Program-made: the position numbers and the translations under genes
Notes under the pieces: generated by a model
The model's database searches: none
What the model saw: the letters and a program-made list of their open reading frames with translations, nothing else
What the model was told of the DNA's origin: nothing
From: Prauserella aidingensis
GTDB taxonomy: Bacteria > Actinomycetota > Actinomycetes > Mycobacteriales > Pseudonocardiaceae
Direction of reading: 5' to 3'
NCBI RefSeq assembly: GCF_024171865.1
Contig: NZ_JAMTCN010000004.1
Location: 248,001-312,000, forward strand
DNA: 64,000 bases
Shown: positions 56,935-64,000 of the stretch, piece after piece
Layout: the number at the start of each line of letters is the position of its first letter
Position numbering within the stretch: position 1 is the stretch's first letter

Positions 56935-58074
56935 ATGCGTACCCATCACCTGGCCGTCCTCGGCGGGGACGGCATCGGCCCCGACGTCACCGACGCCGCA
57001 CTGCTCGGCGTCCGGGCCGCCGGCGAGCGGTTCGGCTTCACCGTGCACGCGACGGACTTCGACGGGGGCGCCGAGGCCTACCTGAGGACCGGCACCGCGC
57101 TCGACGACGACACCGTCCTACGCCTGCGCTCCCACGACGCGATCCTGCTCGGCGCGGTCGGCGATCCCCGCGTCCCTCCGGGCGTGCTCGAGCGCGGGCT
57201 GATCGTGGCTCTGCGCGTCGCGCTGCGGCAGTCCGTCAACATCCGCCCGGTCCGGCTGTACCCGGGCGTCACGAGCCCGGTCACCACGGTCACGCCCGAC
57301 AACTGCGATCTGGTGATCCTCCGGGAGAACACCGAAGGTCTGTACACGGGCGGCGGATCGCTCTCGCACGCGGGAACCCGCAATGCCGTGGCCGTCCAGA
57401 ACTCGGTCACCACCGCGCAGGCCACGAGGGACACGGTCGAGTTCGGCTTCCGGCTGGCGTCCGCGCGCCGCAACCGGCTGACCCTGTGTCACAAGACGAA
57501 CATCCTCGTCCACGCCGGACAGCTGTGGCAGGACGTCGTCGACGAGGTGGCGGCCGACTACCCCGACGTCGAGCACGACTACGTGCACGCGGATGCGATG
57601 TGCCAGCACCTGCCCCTCGACCCGGGCCGGTTCGACGTCGTGGTCACCGACAACCTCTTCGGCGACATCATCAGCGACCTGGGCGCCACCGTGCAGGGTG
57701 GACTCGGGTTGGCCGCCAGCGCCAACCACAACCCGACGGGCTCCGCGCCGAGCATGTACGAACCGGTGCACGGTTCGGCCCCCGACATCGCGGGCACGGG
57801 GTGGGCCAACCCGGCGGCGGCCGCCTTGTCGGCGGCGCTGTGCCTGGCGGGGTTGGGCGAACGCGACGCGGCGCTCGCGCTGGAGGCGGCCGCCGCGTCC
57901 GTGCTGGCCGAGCTGCCCGCGCATTCCGGGCCGGAGATGGGCGACGACACCGCCGGGATCGGCCGCCGGATCGCCGACCGGGTCATCGACATCGACCCCG
58001 TGGCCGTCGCCGACCCCGACCGGTCGCTGATGAGCGCGCTCGCCACGCTCGCCCCCGCGCACCGGCCCGGCTGA
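56935..58074 (+). CDS. Tartrate/isopropylmalate-type beta-decarboxylating dehydrogenase
   Basis: A 379-residue member of the isocitrate/isopropylmalate dehydrogenase family. It has VLGGDGIGPDVTDAALLGVR at the start, ILLGAVGDPRVPPG, the substrate block LRENTEGLYTGGG, HKTNILVHAGQLW and the metal-binding VTDNLFGDIISDLGA. The Asp pattern fits NAD use. Context (ALDH, SDR, hydroxy-acid monooxygenase, no leuA/leuC/leuD) favours tartrate, malate-type or alkylmalate substrate rather than leucine synthesis. AAGGAG precedes the ATG at 11 nt. Confidence 0.88.
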   Translation: MRTHHLAVLGGDGIGPDVTDAALLGVRAAGERFGFTVHATDFDGGAEAYLRTGTALDDDTVLRLRSHDAILLGAVGDPRVPPGVLERGLIVALRVALRQSVNIRPVRLYPGVTSPVTTVTPDNCDLVILRENTEGLYTGGGSLSHAGTRNAVAVQNSVTTAQATRDTVEFGFRLASARRNRLTLCHKTNILVHAGQLWQDVVDEVAADYPDVEHDYVHADAMCQHLPLDPGRFDVVVTDNLFGDIISDLGATVQGGLGLAASANHNPTGSAPSMYEPVHGSAPDIAGTGWANPAAAALSAALCLAGLGERDAALALEAAAASVLAELPAHSGPEMGDDTAGIGRRIADRVIDIDPVAVADPDRSLMSALATLAPAHRPG

Positions 58075-58080
58075 CGTCCG

Positions 58081-58107
58081 GTGAACACGGTTGGCAGGCG
58101 TGCTCAC
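58081..58107. terminator. Near-perfect inverted repeat after the dehydrogenase gene
   Basis: GTGAACACG (58081-58089) and CGTGCTCAC (58099-58107) pair at 8 of 9 positions with a 9-nt spacer. It could be a terminator or an operator for the GntR gene that starts at 58216. Confidence 0.45.
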
Positions 58108-58215
58108 GACCGCACCGCCCGGAGCTCCGGGCCGACGTGCCGCGCGCCGCGGTCGCTATCCTCCGCGGATCCACCTTCGGGCGAGGCGCCACGAGACTCG
58201 TGAAAGGCAGCGCAC

Positions 58216-58986
58216 GTGACGGGCAAGGCCGATTCCCCCGACGAACGCGTCTTCCAGCGGGTCATCGACTACGTGCAGCACGGCATCGCCGTCGGGGAGC
58301 TCAAACCCGGCGACCGACTGCCGAGCGAACGGGAACTCGTCGACCGGTTCGGCATCGGCAGGGCCTCGATCCGCGAGGCCCTCCGGGTGCTGGAGAACAT
58401 GGAGCTCGTCCGGTCACAGCCCCGCGACCCGCGCGGCCCCCTGGTTCTGCCCACCTCGGTCGGGCCCATGCGCCGCTCGATCGCCATGCTCACCGCGACG
58501 GGCGGACTCGGACTCGCCGACCTGGTGCAGTTCCGCATGATCGCCGACGCCTCGGCCAACCTGCTCGCCGCCGCGCGGCGTACCGACGAGCAGCTCCTCG
58601 GACTCGAACGGAACATGGCCCGTATGCGCGAGTGCATGAACCTCGGTTACGCCGAGTTCAGCCAGGCCGACATGGAGTTCCACGAACTCGTCGCCGAAGC
58701 CGGCGGCAACAAGCTCGTCCAGGTCTACGGCGACGTCACACGCGAGGCGGTCCTCCGGTTGATCCACAGGACGATCGTCGAAGCCGACGACCAGCCGGCG
58801 TTGATGTTGCAATCCGTCCGACACCATCGCGCCGTCTTCGCCGCCATCGCCGATCAGGACGGGCTGCGCGCGTCACGCCTGGCCAGGGAGAGCCTGTACT
58901 CCTACTACGCGGACCACGTCTCGTCTGCGGATCGGGCGATCATGGCCGACCTGGTTCGCGAGTGCGGCGGCACGGTCCCCTCCTGA
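58216..58986 (+). CDS. GntR family (FCD) transcriptional regulator, copy 3
   Basis: A 256-residue regulator. The winged helix is at about 12-80 (PGDRLPSERELVDRFGIGRA, SIREALRVLENMEL), followed by a slightly longer wing (QPRDPRGPLVLPTS) and an FCD domain with SQADMEFHELVAEAGGNKLV. It is convergent with the lactate 2-monooxygenase gene, 51 bp away, and co-directional with the tartrate-type dehydrogenase. Closest in style to LldR-like regulators, which would suit an alpha-hydroxy acid ligand. Confidence 0.9.
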   Translation: MTGKADSPDERVFQRVIDYVQHGIAVGELKPGDRLPSERELVDRFGIGRASIREALRVLENMELVRSQPRDPRGPLVLPTSVGPMRRSIAMLTATGGLGLADLVQFRMIADASANLLAAARRTDEQLLGLERNMARMRECMNLGYAEFSQADMEFHELVAEAGGNKLVQVYGDVTREAVLRLIHRTIVEADDQPALMLQSVRHHRAVFAAIADQDGLRASRLARESLYSYYADHVSSADRAIMADLVRECGGTVPS

Positions 58987-59037
58987 GCCGTCCCTTCCCG
59001 AGCCGTCACCGGACGACCCGCTCCGCACGCCGGGCCG

Positions 59038-60207
59038 TCAGTGCACGCGTTCCACGCCGGCCGCGCGGAGCCGGTCCAGGGTGGGATAGCCGTCGATCGC
59101 CATCAGCAGATCGGCCTCGGCCAGGAACGAACGCAGGTGGTGCACCACCCCGTCCTCTCCCCCGACCGCGAGGGCGTGCACGTAGGGCCGTCCCGTACCC
59201 ACCGCGGTCGCCCCCATCGCCAGCGCCTTCACCATGTCCGAACCACTCCGCACGCCCGAGTCGAACAGCACGGGGATCTCGTCGGCGGCGGCCTCGACCA
59301 CTCGGGGCAGGGTCTGCAGCGCGGGCAGCCCTCCGTTGGCCTGCCTGCCGCCGTGGTTGGAACAGTAGATGCCGTCCACCCCGAGGTCCTTGGCCTTGCG
59401 CACGTCGTCGGGGTGGCTGATGCCCTTGAGCACGATCGGCAGCGACGTGGCCTCCCGGATCCAGTCGAGGTCGGACCAGGACGTCGCGTAGCCGAAGACA
59501 CTCGCCCACAACGCCGCCGTGGCCAGCGGATCGGCCTCCGGGTCACCACCGAGGCGGGACCGGAAGTGTTCGTCGGTCAGGTAGTTGGCCAGGCAGTACC
59601 CGCGCAGTTGCGGGAAGTTCGCCGTGTTCAGGTCGCGCGGCCGCCACCCGGTGACCCACGTGTCCAGGGTGACGACCAGTGCCGAGTACCCCGCCTGCTC
59701 GGCGCGCCGAATCAGACTCAGTGCCAGGTCTCGATCGTTGGGCGGGTACAGCTGGAACAAGCCCGGTGTGTCACCGAGTTCGGCGGCGATGTCCTCCAGC
59801 GGGTCCTGCGACAGCGTCGACGCGACCATCGGAACCCCGGTGCGCGCGGCGGCACGGGCCGTGGCCAGGTCACCGTGGAAGTCCTGGGAGCAGATCCCCA
59901 GTACGCCGATCGGGCAGAGGAACAGCGGATGCTCCAGCTCGATGCCGAACAGGGTCGTCGACAGGTCCCGCTCGTAGGCGCCCTCCATCATCCGCGGGAC
60001 CAGTCCCCACTTGGAGAACGCCTCCACGTTCGCCTGCTGTGTGCCCTCGTCCCCGGCACCGGACTTCACGTACGACAGGACCCACGGTGGCAGCGCCTCG
60101 GCGGCGCGTTGCTCCATCGTCGCCGCGTCGGCCGGGAACCGGGGCTGCACACCCCGCATCCCGTTCAGGTAGATCTCCAGCTGATAGTCGCCGTAACGCG
60201 GGGACAT
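59038..60207 (-). CDS. Lactate 2-monooxygenase (FMN alpha-hydroxy acid oxidase family)
   Basis: A 389-residue FMN enzyme that closely follows the mycobacterial lactate 2-monooxygenase pattern as I recall it. Blocks are YGDYQLEIYLNGMRGV at the start, ALPPWVLSYVKSGAGDEGTQ, KWGLVPRMM, LDTWVTGWRPRDLNTANFP (a long insertion typical of this enzyme), and the active-site CSNHGGRQANGGLPAL with the catalytic His. Length matches. It converts lactate or a related alpha-hydroxy acid to the shorter carboxylate and CO2. GGAGGT lies six bases before the ATG at 60207. Single gene. Confidence 0.9.
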   Translation of the reverse strand: MSPRYGDYQLEIYLNGMRGVQPRFPADAATMEQRAAEALPPWVLSYVKSGAGDEGTQQANVEAFSKWGLVPRMMEGAYERDLSTTLFGIELEHPLFLCPIGVLGICSQDFHGDLATARAAARTGVPMVASTLSQDPLEDIAAELGDTPGLFQLYPPNDRDLALSLIRRAEQAGYSALVVTLDTWVTGWRPRDLNTANFPQLRGYCLANYLTDEHFRSRLGGDPEADPLATAALWASVFGYATSWSDLDWIREATSLPIVLKGISHPDDVRKAKDLGVDGIYCSNHGGRQANGGLPALQTLPRVVEAAADEIPVLFDSGVRSGSDMVKALAMGATAVGTGRPYVHALAVGGEDGVVHHLRSFLAEADLLMAIDGYPTLDRLRAAGVERVH

Positions 60208-60441
60208 GACCCGACCTCCCGAGCACACCGCCCACGTACGCGGGCGAACGAACCGTCGCAGCCGCGGCCGTGCGGGCCGCGATGCCCACCAAGATCGCCG
60301 GTGCCGTGCCGCCCGTCAACCGGGCCACCCGCGGGACGTCACGATCGTTCGGCGTGGAATCCCGGTGCCGAGGTTCACGCGAAGCAGCTCCGCACGAACC
60401 GCGATACCGGGAATCGGCTCAGCCGAGGACGGGCGCCCGCG

Positions 60442-61266
60442 TCAGGGCTTGTAGCCGACGGCGGCGAGAACGCCGGACAGTTCGGGCTCCTCGCCCACAT
60501 CCTCGGGGGATTCGGGGTGCCATTCCGGGGTGAACACGATGCCGGGGTCGACGAGTTCGAACCCTGCCATCAACCCGCGGATCTCGTCGCGACTCCGCGG
60601 ATGGATCGGTTCACTCGTGTCCTTGCTCAGCTCGGCCGCCCGCACGATGTCGTCGCCCTGCTGCTCGGTCGTGAAACTCGACAGCGCCAAGTAGCTGCCG
60701 GAGGCCAGGACGTTGCGGTAGCGGCTGATCATCGTCGCCGGGTTCCGGTCGACCGGGGAGAAGCAGTGCACGAGCGCCGACATGAGTACCATCACCGGCT
60801 GGCCGAAGTCGAGCAGCCGCCTGGTCGTCGGATGGCCGAGGACCTCGTCGACCCGCTCGGCGTCGGCACCGATCATCTCGGCGCGGTCGTTGCCGTCCAG
60901 CACGATCTCGCTGTGTGCCACGGCTACGCGCTCGTTGTCGACGTAGACCACGCGCGCCGCGGGGTCCACACCCTGCGCGATCTCGTGCACCTGCCCCACC
61001 GTGGGCATACCCGAGCCCAGGTCGAGGAACTGCCGGATCCCCTGCTGCGTGCCGTACCGCACGGCGCGGCGCAACCAGTAGCGGTTCAGCAGTGCCGTAT
61101 CGCGGGCACGGGGCATCGTGGCCAGGATCTCGCTCACGAACTGCCGGTCGATCGCGTAATTGAGCTCGCCACCCAGCACGTAGTCGTACATCCGAGCGGG
61201 ATTCGGCTTGTCCAGCTCGAGATCCTTACCCGCGAACTTCCCGGCCTCACTGCCACCCGCAGTCAT
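60442..61266 (-). CDS. DUF574 SAM-dependent methyltransferase-like protein
   Basis: A 274-residue protein of a family expanded in actinomycetes. The N-terminal DKPNPARMYDYVLGGELNYA and the SAM-fold segment QFLDLGSGMPTVGQVHEIAQ, followed by VVYVDNERVAVAHS, are the hallmarks. A central VMLMSALVHCFSP-type segment (here VMVLMSALVHCF) and the C-terminal LSGVLAAVGYKP complete it. Substrate unknown. Monocistronic. Confidence 0.88.
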   Translation of the reverse strand: MTAGGSEAGKFAGKDLELDKPNPARMYDYVLGGELNYAIDRQFVSEILATMPRARDTALLNRYWLRRAVRYGTQQGIRQFLDLGSGMPTVGQVHEIAQGVDPAARVVYVDNERVAVAHSEIVLDGNDRAEMIGADAERVDEVLGHPTTRRLLDFGQPVMVLMSALVHCFSPVDRNPATMISRYRNVLASGSYLALSSFTTEQQGDDIVRAAELSKDTSEPIHPRSRDEIRGLMAGFELVDPGIVFTPEWHPESPEDVGEEPELSGVLAAVGYKP

Positions 61267-61637
61267 CGCACACCCCAGCCCTTCGAATCCGGCACCTCGT
61301 CGCCGTACATCGTGGGGACGACACCCGGGCCCGTCGGCACCGCACACCCAGAAATCTCCCGCAGCCGTCCCGGAACCACCACCGGCACGGCCGCGGACGC
61401 GCGTGCCCAGGACCGTCAGCCCTGGCCTGCCGTGTTCGCGGAGTACTCCCCTTGACGACGTACGACGTGCCGCGGCGACGTACCACCTGCGAGCCGGGCT
61501 GGTTCTCCACCGACCGCAACGACTCCCCCGGCCGTCACGGCTACGACTCCCGACCCGGCACTCGTGCTCGCCGATCCCCGGAGCGACCGAGCCCTGCGGC
61601 GACGTGTACGGCACGCGAGCAGGGGAAGCCGAGGGGC
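61267..61637. other. 371-bp intergenic region, nothing supported
   Basis: The gap between the divergent DUF574 and DUF6221-type genes. It holds two copies of GACGTAC-type motifs around 61455-61485 and no reading frame with convincing codon use or a homologue I recognise. It must contain the two promoters. Confidence 0.5.
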
Positions 61638-61964
61638 ATGACCGACGATCACAACGAGTTGACGACGTTCGTCCGAACCCGGCTGGACGAGGACGAGCAG
61701 CGACACGCCCGGCACTTGCTGCCGTATCTCGACGAGGCGGAGCGCCGCGGCCGGCTCCGCATCATGCGCACCGACGACGGGCAGGGGTTGCACCTGGCGG
61801 CCGGTCCGCTGGCAGCACAGGAGGAACGCGCCCCGGTGCCGTTCCCCGAAAAAGTGGCCTACCTGCGGCGGGAGATCGCCGACTGCGGCGACCCCGACAC
61901 GCTGAAACTGATCGCATCGGTGTATGCCGGGCACGCCGGCTGGCGGCCCGAATGGCAGCTGTGA
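61638..61964 (+). CDS. Small DUF6221-like protein
   Basis: A 108-residue protein with the pattern of actinomycete DUF6221 proteins: LTTFVRTRLDEDEQRHAR near the N-terminus, LREIADC/YLRREIADC in the middle, and the C-terminal LKLIASVYAGHAGWRPEW. GAGGGG precedes the ATG at 61638. Such genes are common near DUF574 and helix-turn-helix pairs. Function unknown. Confidence 0.7.
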   Translation: MTDDHNELTTFVRTRLDEDEQRHARHLLPYLDEAERRGRLRIMRTDDGQGLHLAAGPLAAQEERAPVPFPEKVAYLRREIADCGDPDTLKLIASVYAGHAGWRPEWQL

Positions 61965-62081
61965 ACGCGGAGGCACCCGCCGTGGGTGGCGTCCCGCTGA
62001 GGTAAGAACCCGCCACGGAGCCGGTATCTCAGCACGAACTCGGCGCCGGCGAGCACCAGAGTCCTCAGTGGACCGCTCGGA

Positions 62082-62345
62082 CTATTCGTCGCCGGGCCAT
62101 TCCCCGCTCGCGCGCTCGTAGCCGGAGGCGCCGGCACGGTCCACAGCCGCCTTGACGGCGCCGAACACGGCACCCTGGAGCGCCGCGGCGAGTACCACCT
62201 GCCATGCGGGATACCGGCGATCCGCGGCCTGCGGCGTGGTGTCCTGCCCGCTGACGCGCTTCCACACCTTCCCGAACAGTGTCGTCGCCAGCATTCCACC
62301 GGCGGCACCGACCGGAATGGTCAATGCCTTGTACAGCAGCTTCAT
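62082..62345 (-). CDS. Small DUF4235 membrane protein
   Basis: An 87-residue protein with two hydrophobic segments (LYKALTIPVGAAGGMLATTL near the N-terminus and WQVVLAAALQGAVFGAVKAA) and the conserved VWKRVSGQD between them, typical of DUF4235. Its start overlaps the DUF3618 gene stop by ATGA. Third gene of a membrane-protein trio found widely in actinobacteria; a stress or envelope role is usually assumed. Confidence 0.82.
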   Translation of the reverse strand: MKLLYKALTIPVGAAGGMLATTLFGKVWKRVSGQDTTPQAADRRYPAWQVVLAAALQGAVFGAVKAAVDRAGASGYERASGEWPGDE

Positions 62346-62668
62346 CGCGTAACCCTCCAGACGATCATGCCTCCGCCCACGAGCACGGCGAGCGCCCCGA
62401 CGACGACCGGTGCCCGTGCGCGCGTCGCCGACGACCACAGTCGATCACCGGTGCCTTTCGCCTGTGCCGCGGCGGCGAGTGACACCGCCCTCAGCCGGCT
62501 CCGCGCCGACGCGGTGTGCTCGGCGGCAAGTCCCTTCGCGCGGGCCGGTACGTCCAATTTGTGCGCAAGCGCCTGCGCCGTCCGCCCGAGTTCCTGACGG
62601 GTGAGCTCGATGTCCATTCGGGCCTGATGCGGATCCCGCGGAAAGGACGACTCCTCGCGTTCGTTCAT
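62342..62668 (-). CDS. DUF3618 protein
   Basis: A 108-residue protein. The N-terminal DIELTRQELGRTAQALAHKL is the DUF3618 signature. A basic middle region follows, then one C-terminal membrane segment (APVVVGALAVLVGGGMIVWR). Coupled by ATGA overlaps to the holin-like gene upstream and DUF4235 downstream. Confidence 0.85.
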   Translation of the reverse strand: MNEREESSFPRDPHQARMDIELTRQELGRTAQALAHKLDVPARAKGLAAEHTASARSRLRAVSLAAAAQAKGTGDRLWSSATRARAPVVVGALAVLVGGGMIVWRVTR

Positions 62669-63081
62669 CGGCGCAACGACTCCTTCGCACTGGCCACGTC
62701 GGCACGCACGCTCTCGACGGCTTCGGTGGGCACCGGCGCGCCCGCCTTCGCCACCGACTTCCGGCCGGCCAACGCCAGCGCACCCGCCGTGAGCAGCAAG
62801 CCGCCGCCGACGACGAGCGCAGCGACCCATCCGGGCACGATCAACGCCAGCGCGAGAATCGCGGCGACGACGAGCGCCCCACCTCCGAACAACGCCGCCA
62901 CGGCGGCCGCCCCACCGAGACCGGCTCCGAGGCCGTAACGCATGCCCTTCCTGCGCATCTCCGCAACCGCAAGGGTCAGCTCGTCCCGGACGAGCCGCTT
63001 CACCTCGGCGGAAAGTTCCTCGACAAGCTCCGCCACCGACCGGTCGTCCGAGCTCGGTTCGCGGTGATCGTCGTAGACCAT
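62665..63081 (-). CDS. Phage holin-like (Phage_holin_3_6/DUF1469) membrane protein
   Basis: A 138-residue protein. An amphipathic N-terminal part (VAELVEELSAEVKRLVRDEL) precedes two membrane segments (LGGAAAVAALFGGGALVVAA and GWVAALVVGGGLLLTAGALA). Despite the family name it is a chromosomal actinobacterial protein; no phage genes are near. First gene of the trio; GGAGG lies five bases before the ATG. Confidence 0.83.
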   Translation of the reverse strand: MVYDDHREPSSDDRSVAELVEELSAEVKRLVRDELTLAVAEMRRKGMRYGLGAGLGGAAAVAALFGGGALVVAAILALALIVPGWVAALVVGGGLLLTAGALALAGRKSVAKAGAPVPTEAVESVRADVASAKESLRR

Positions 63082-63218
63082 GACAACCTCCATCCCCGTC
63101 GCCGGGCCGCCCGCTGACGCCTGCGCCCTGGCTAGCACGACCGGGCCGCGGCGAAACGTTCGCCGGTGGCTGCACCCACGGTCTGCGCTCCGTCGACCTG
63201 CGCTCCGTCGGTCAGCGC

Positions 63219-63803
63219 TCAGCGGCCGTCGAGCTCGTCGACCAACGTGAAGCCGTCGTCGATCCACGCCAGTTCCGTGCGCGCACGGGCGATCAGCCCG
63301 TCGTAGGCGTAGATCTTGTAGCGGACCGCGAGGTCGGCCTCGCGCTCGTCCAGCTTCTCGATGCGCGCCGCCAGGGTGGGATGACTGCGGTCGACCAGGC
63401 TGGCGCGCGTGCGTTCGAGCATCGCGAGGTGTTCTTCCCAGTAGGCCCGTTGCTGGCGGAGCTGCTCACGCACGGCCGCCGGGTCGGCGAAGTCGAAGTA
63501 GGCGGCCTTCAGGTAGGCCGGGTCCCGCTGCCGCTGCGGCACCAGGGGCGATTCCATCCACTCCCGGAACTCGGTCAGCCCCTCGTCGGTGACGTGGTAC
63601 TCCTTCTTCGTCCCCTTCTTCCCCCAGGGGACCTCGACCGAGGTGAGCAGCCCTTCCCGCTCCATCCGGTTGAGCTCGGGGTAGATCTGGGAGTCCGGAG
63701 CGTGCCAGACGTGCGCGACCGACGTACTGAAGCTCTTCGAGATGTCGTACCCGGTCATCGGACGCCCCGTCAGCAGCGCGATCAGCGCCCATCGCAGCGA
63801 CAC
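63219..63803 (-). CDS. PadR family transcriptional regulator
   Basis: A 194-residue regulator. The N-terminal winged helix is at about 1-85 (LRWALIALLTGRPMTGYDIS, SQIYPELNRMEREGLL, KKEYHVTDEGLTEFREWM) and a C-terminal coiled-coil (Vir_act_alpha_C) region has QQRAYWEEHLAMLE. Starts with GTG at 63803 behind GAGGGG. It is divergent from the gene cut by the window end and flanks a palindrome, so it likely represses that gene. Confidence 0.9.
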   Translation of the reverse strand: MSLRWALIALLTGRPMTGYDISKSFSTSVAHVWHAPDSQIYPELNRMEREGLLTSVEVPWGKKGTKKEYHVTDEGLTEFREWMESPLVPQRQRDPAYLKAAYFDFADPAAVREQLRQQRAYWEEHLAMLERTRASLVDRSHPTLAARIEKLDEREADLAVRYKIYAYDGLIARARTELAWIDDGFTLVDELDGR

Positions 63804-63845
63804 GTTCCCCTCCTCTCCGAATCCGTCACGCTATCCACCCTTGCC

Positions 63846-63869
63846 AACTCACTATATCCATAGCTAGTT
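63846..63869. promoter_or_regulatory. Palindromic operator between PadR and the divergent gene
   Basis: AACT-N2-CTAT-N4-ATAG-N2-AGTT is symmetric about 63857/63858, in an A/T-rich island 43 bp upstream of the PadR start. The composition and place fit a PadR operator controlling both divergent genes. Confidence 0.62.
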
Positions 63870-63913
63870 TGTGGCTCGCACGACACATACCTCTCTACAT
63901 AGGGAGTTGGCCA

Positions 63914-64000
63914 ATGACGCTCACCCCTCAGCCGACCGCCGCCGCACCCACCGCAGCGGCGGAGCCCGCGGCCGCGGCGCCCACCACGGCCGCGGCCAAG
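63914..64000 (+). CDS. 5' end of a gene truncated by the window (Ala/Pro/Thr-rich N-terminus)
   Basis: An ATG at 63914 follows AGGGAG and opens 29 codons to the window edge, with Ala/Pro/Thr-rich sequence (MTLTPQPTAAAPTAAAEP). Divergence from PadR makes a PadR-controlled exporter likely, but only the low-complexity N-terminus is visible, so no family is assigned. Confidence 0.6.
   Translation, partial: MTLTPQPTAAAPTAAAEPAAAAPTTAAAK

Noticed and set aside
56802-59420. 872-codon open frame on the plus strand
   Set aside because: It runs out of frame through the GntR, dehydrogenase and monooxygenase genes and encodes Arg/Pro/Ala-rich sequence, the usual shadow of high-GC genes.
59041-61455. 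804-codon open frame opposite the lactate monooxygenase and DUF574 genes
   Set aside because: It is antisense to two well-supported genes and has no recognisable motifs; typical antisense GC-rich artefact.
62665-63081. Prophage remnant because of the holin-like protein
   Set aside because: The protein belongs to a chromosomal actinobacterial trio with DUF3618 and DUF4235; no phage genes or attachment sites are near.
1-64000. tRNA, rRNA, CRISPR or insertion sequences
   Set aside because: No cloverleaf, repeat array, transposase motif or terminal repeats were seen by eye; a tRNAscan or ISfinder search would be decisive.

Overview
The window is about 70% or more G+C, with coding sequence on both strands, GTG starts, ATGA/GTGA gene overlaps and very few A/T third codon positions. 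The gene families (PucR, SSI-type protease inhibitor, F420-type LLM oxidoreductase, ChoD-like oxidase, DUF574 methyltransferase, DUF3618/DUF4235 proteins) indicate an actinomycete chromosome. Pseudonocardiaceae (Amycolatopsis/Saccharomonospora/Prauserella type) is my best guess and is inference. I see no rRNA, tRNA, CRISPR array, transposase or phage module.

Layout. 0.1-8.7 kb: a reductive-pyrimidine or hydantoin catabolic locus (class III aminotransferase, PucR regulator, NCS1 permease, N-carbamoyl hydrolase, dihydropyrimidinase, LLM oxidoreductase), with a small secreted subtilisin inhibitor embedded in it. 8.9-21 kb: mixed single genes (siderophore-interacting protein behind an iron box, ChoD-like oxidase, TetR, phosphatase/SDR pair, secreted subtilase, XRE protein, FadD-like ligase, family A DNA polymerase, beta-propeller protein). 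21-36 kb: two minus-strand operons plus an ammonium transporter that together look like a methylated-amine pathway. 36-51 kb: a 15-gene minus-strand operon for CoA-dependent catabolism of an alicyclic-type or branched carboxylic acid, divergent from an MFS transporter and a GntR regulator. 53.6-60.2 kb: hydroxy-acid/aldehyde genes (SDR, ALDH, tartrate/isopropylmalate-type dehydrogenase, lactate 2-monooxygenase) with two more GntR regulators. 60.4-64 kb: a DUF574 methyltransferase, small conserved proteins, a membrane-protein trio, and a PadR regulator divergent from a gene cut by the window end.

The most interesting part is 21-36 kb. One operon carries two complete sets of heme-dependent oxidative N-demethylase-type genes (DUF3445 alpha subunit, flavin/2Fe-2S reductase, DmmA-like protein), led by a cupin. 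The next carries a type III glutamine synthetase/gamma-glutamylmethylamide synthetase, the three N-methylglutamate synthase subunits, a DAO-family flavoprotein, an M20 amidohydrolase and an XRE-cupin regulator. An Amt transporter lies between them. Read together: dimethylamine is demethylated to methylamine, which passes through gamma-glutamylmethylamide and N-methylglutamate to give glutamate plus formaldehyde. Both operon promoters carry the same split palindrome (GTCTACT / AGTAGR arms separated by exactly 23 nt, with TTCCT at the same place in the spacer). This suggests a single regulator and supports one pathway. The substrate assignment and the single-polypeptide last step are inference.
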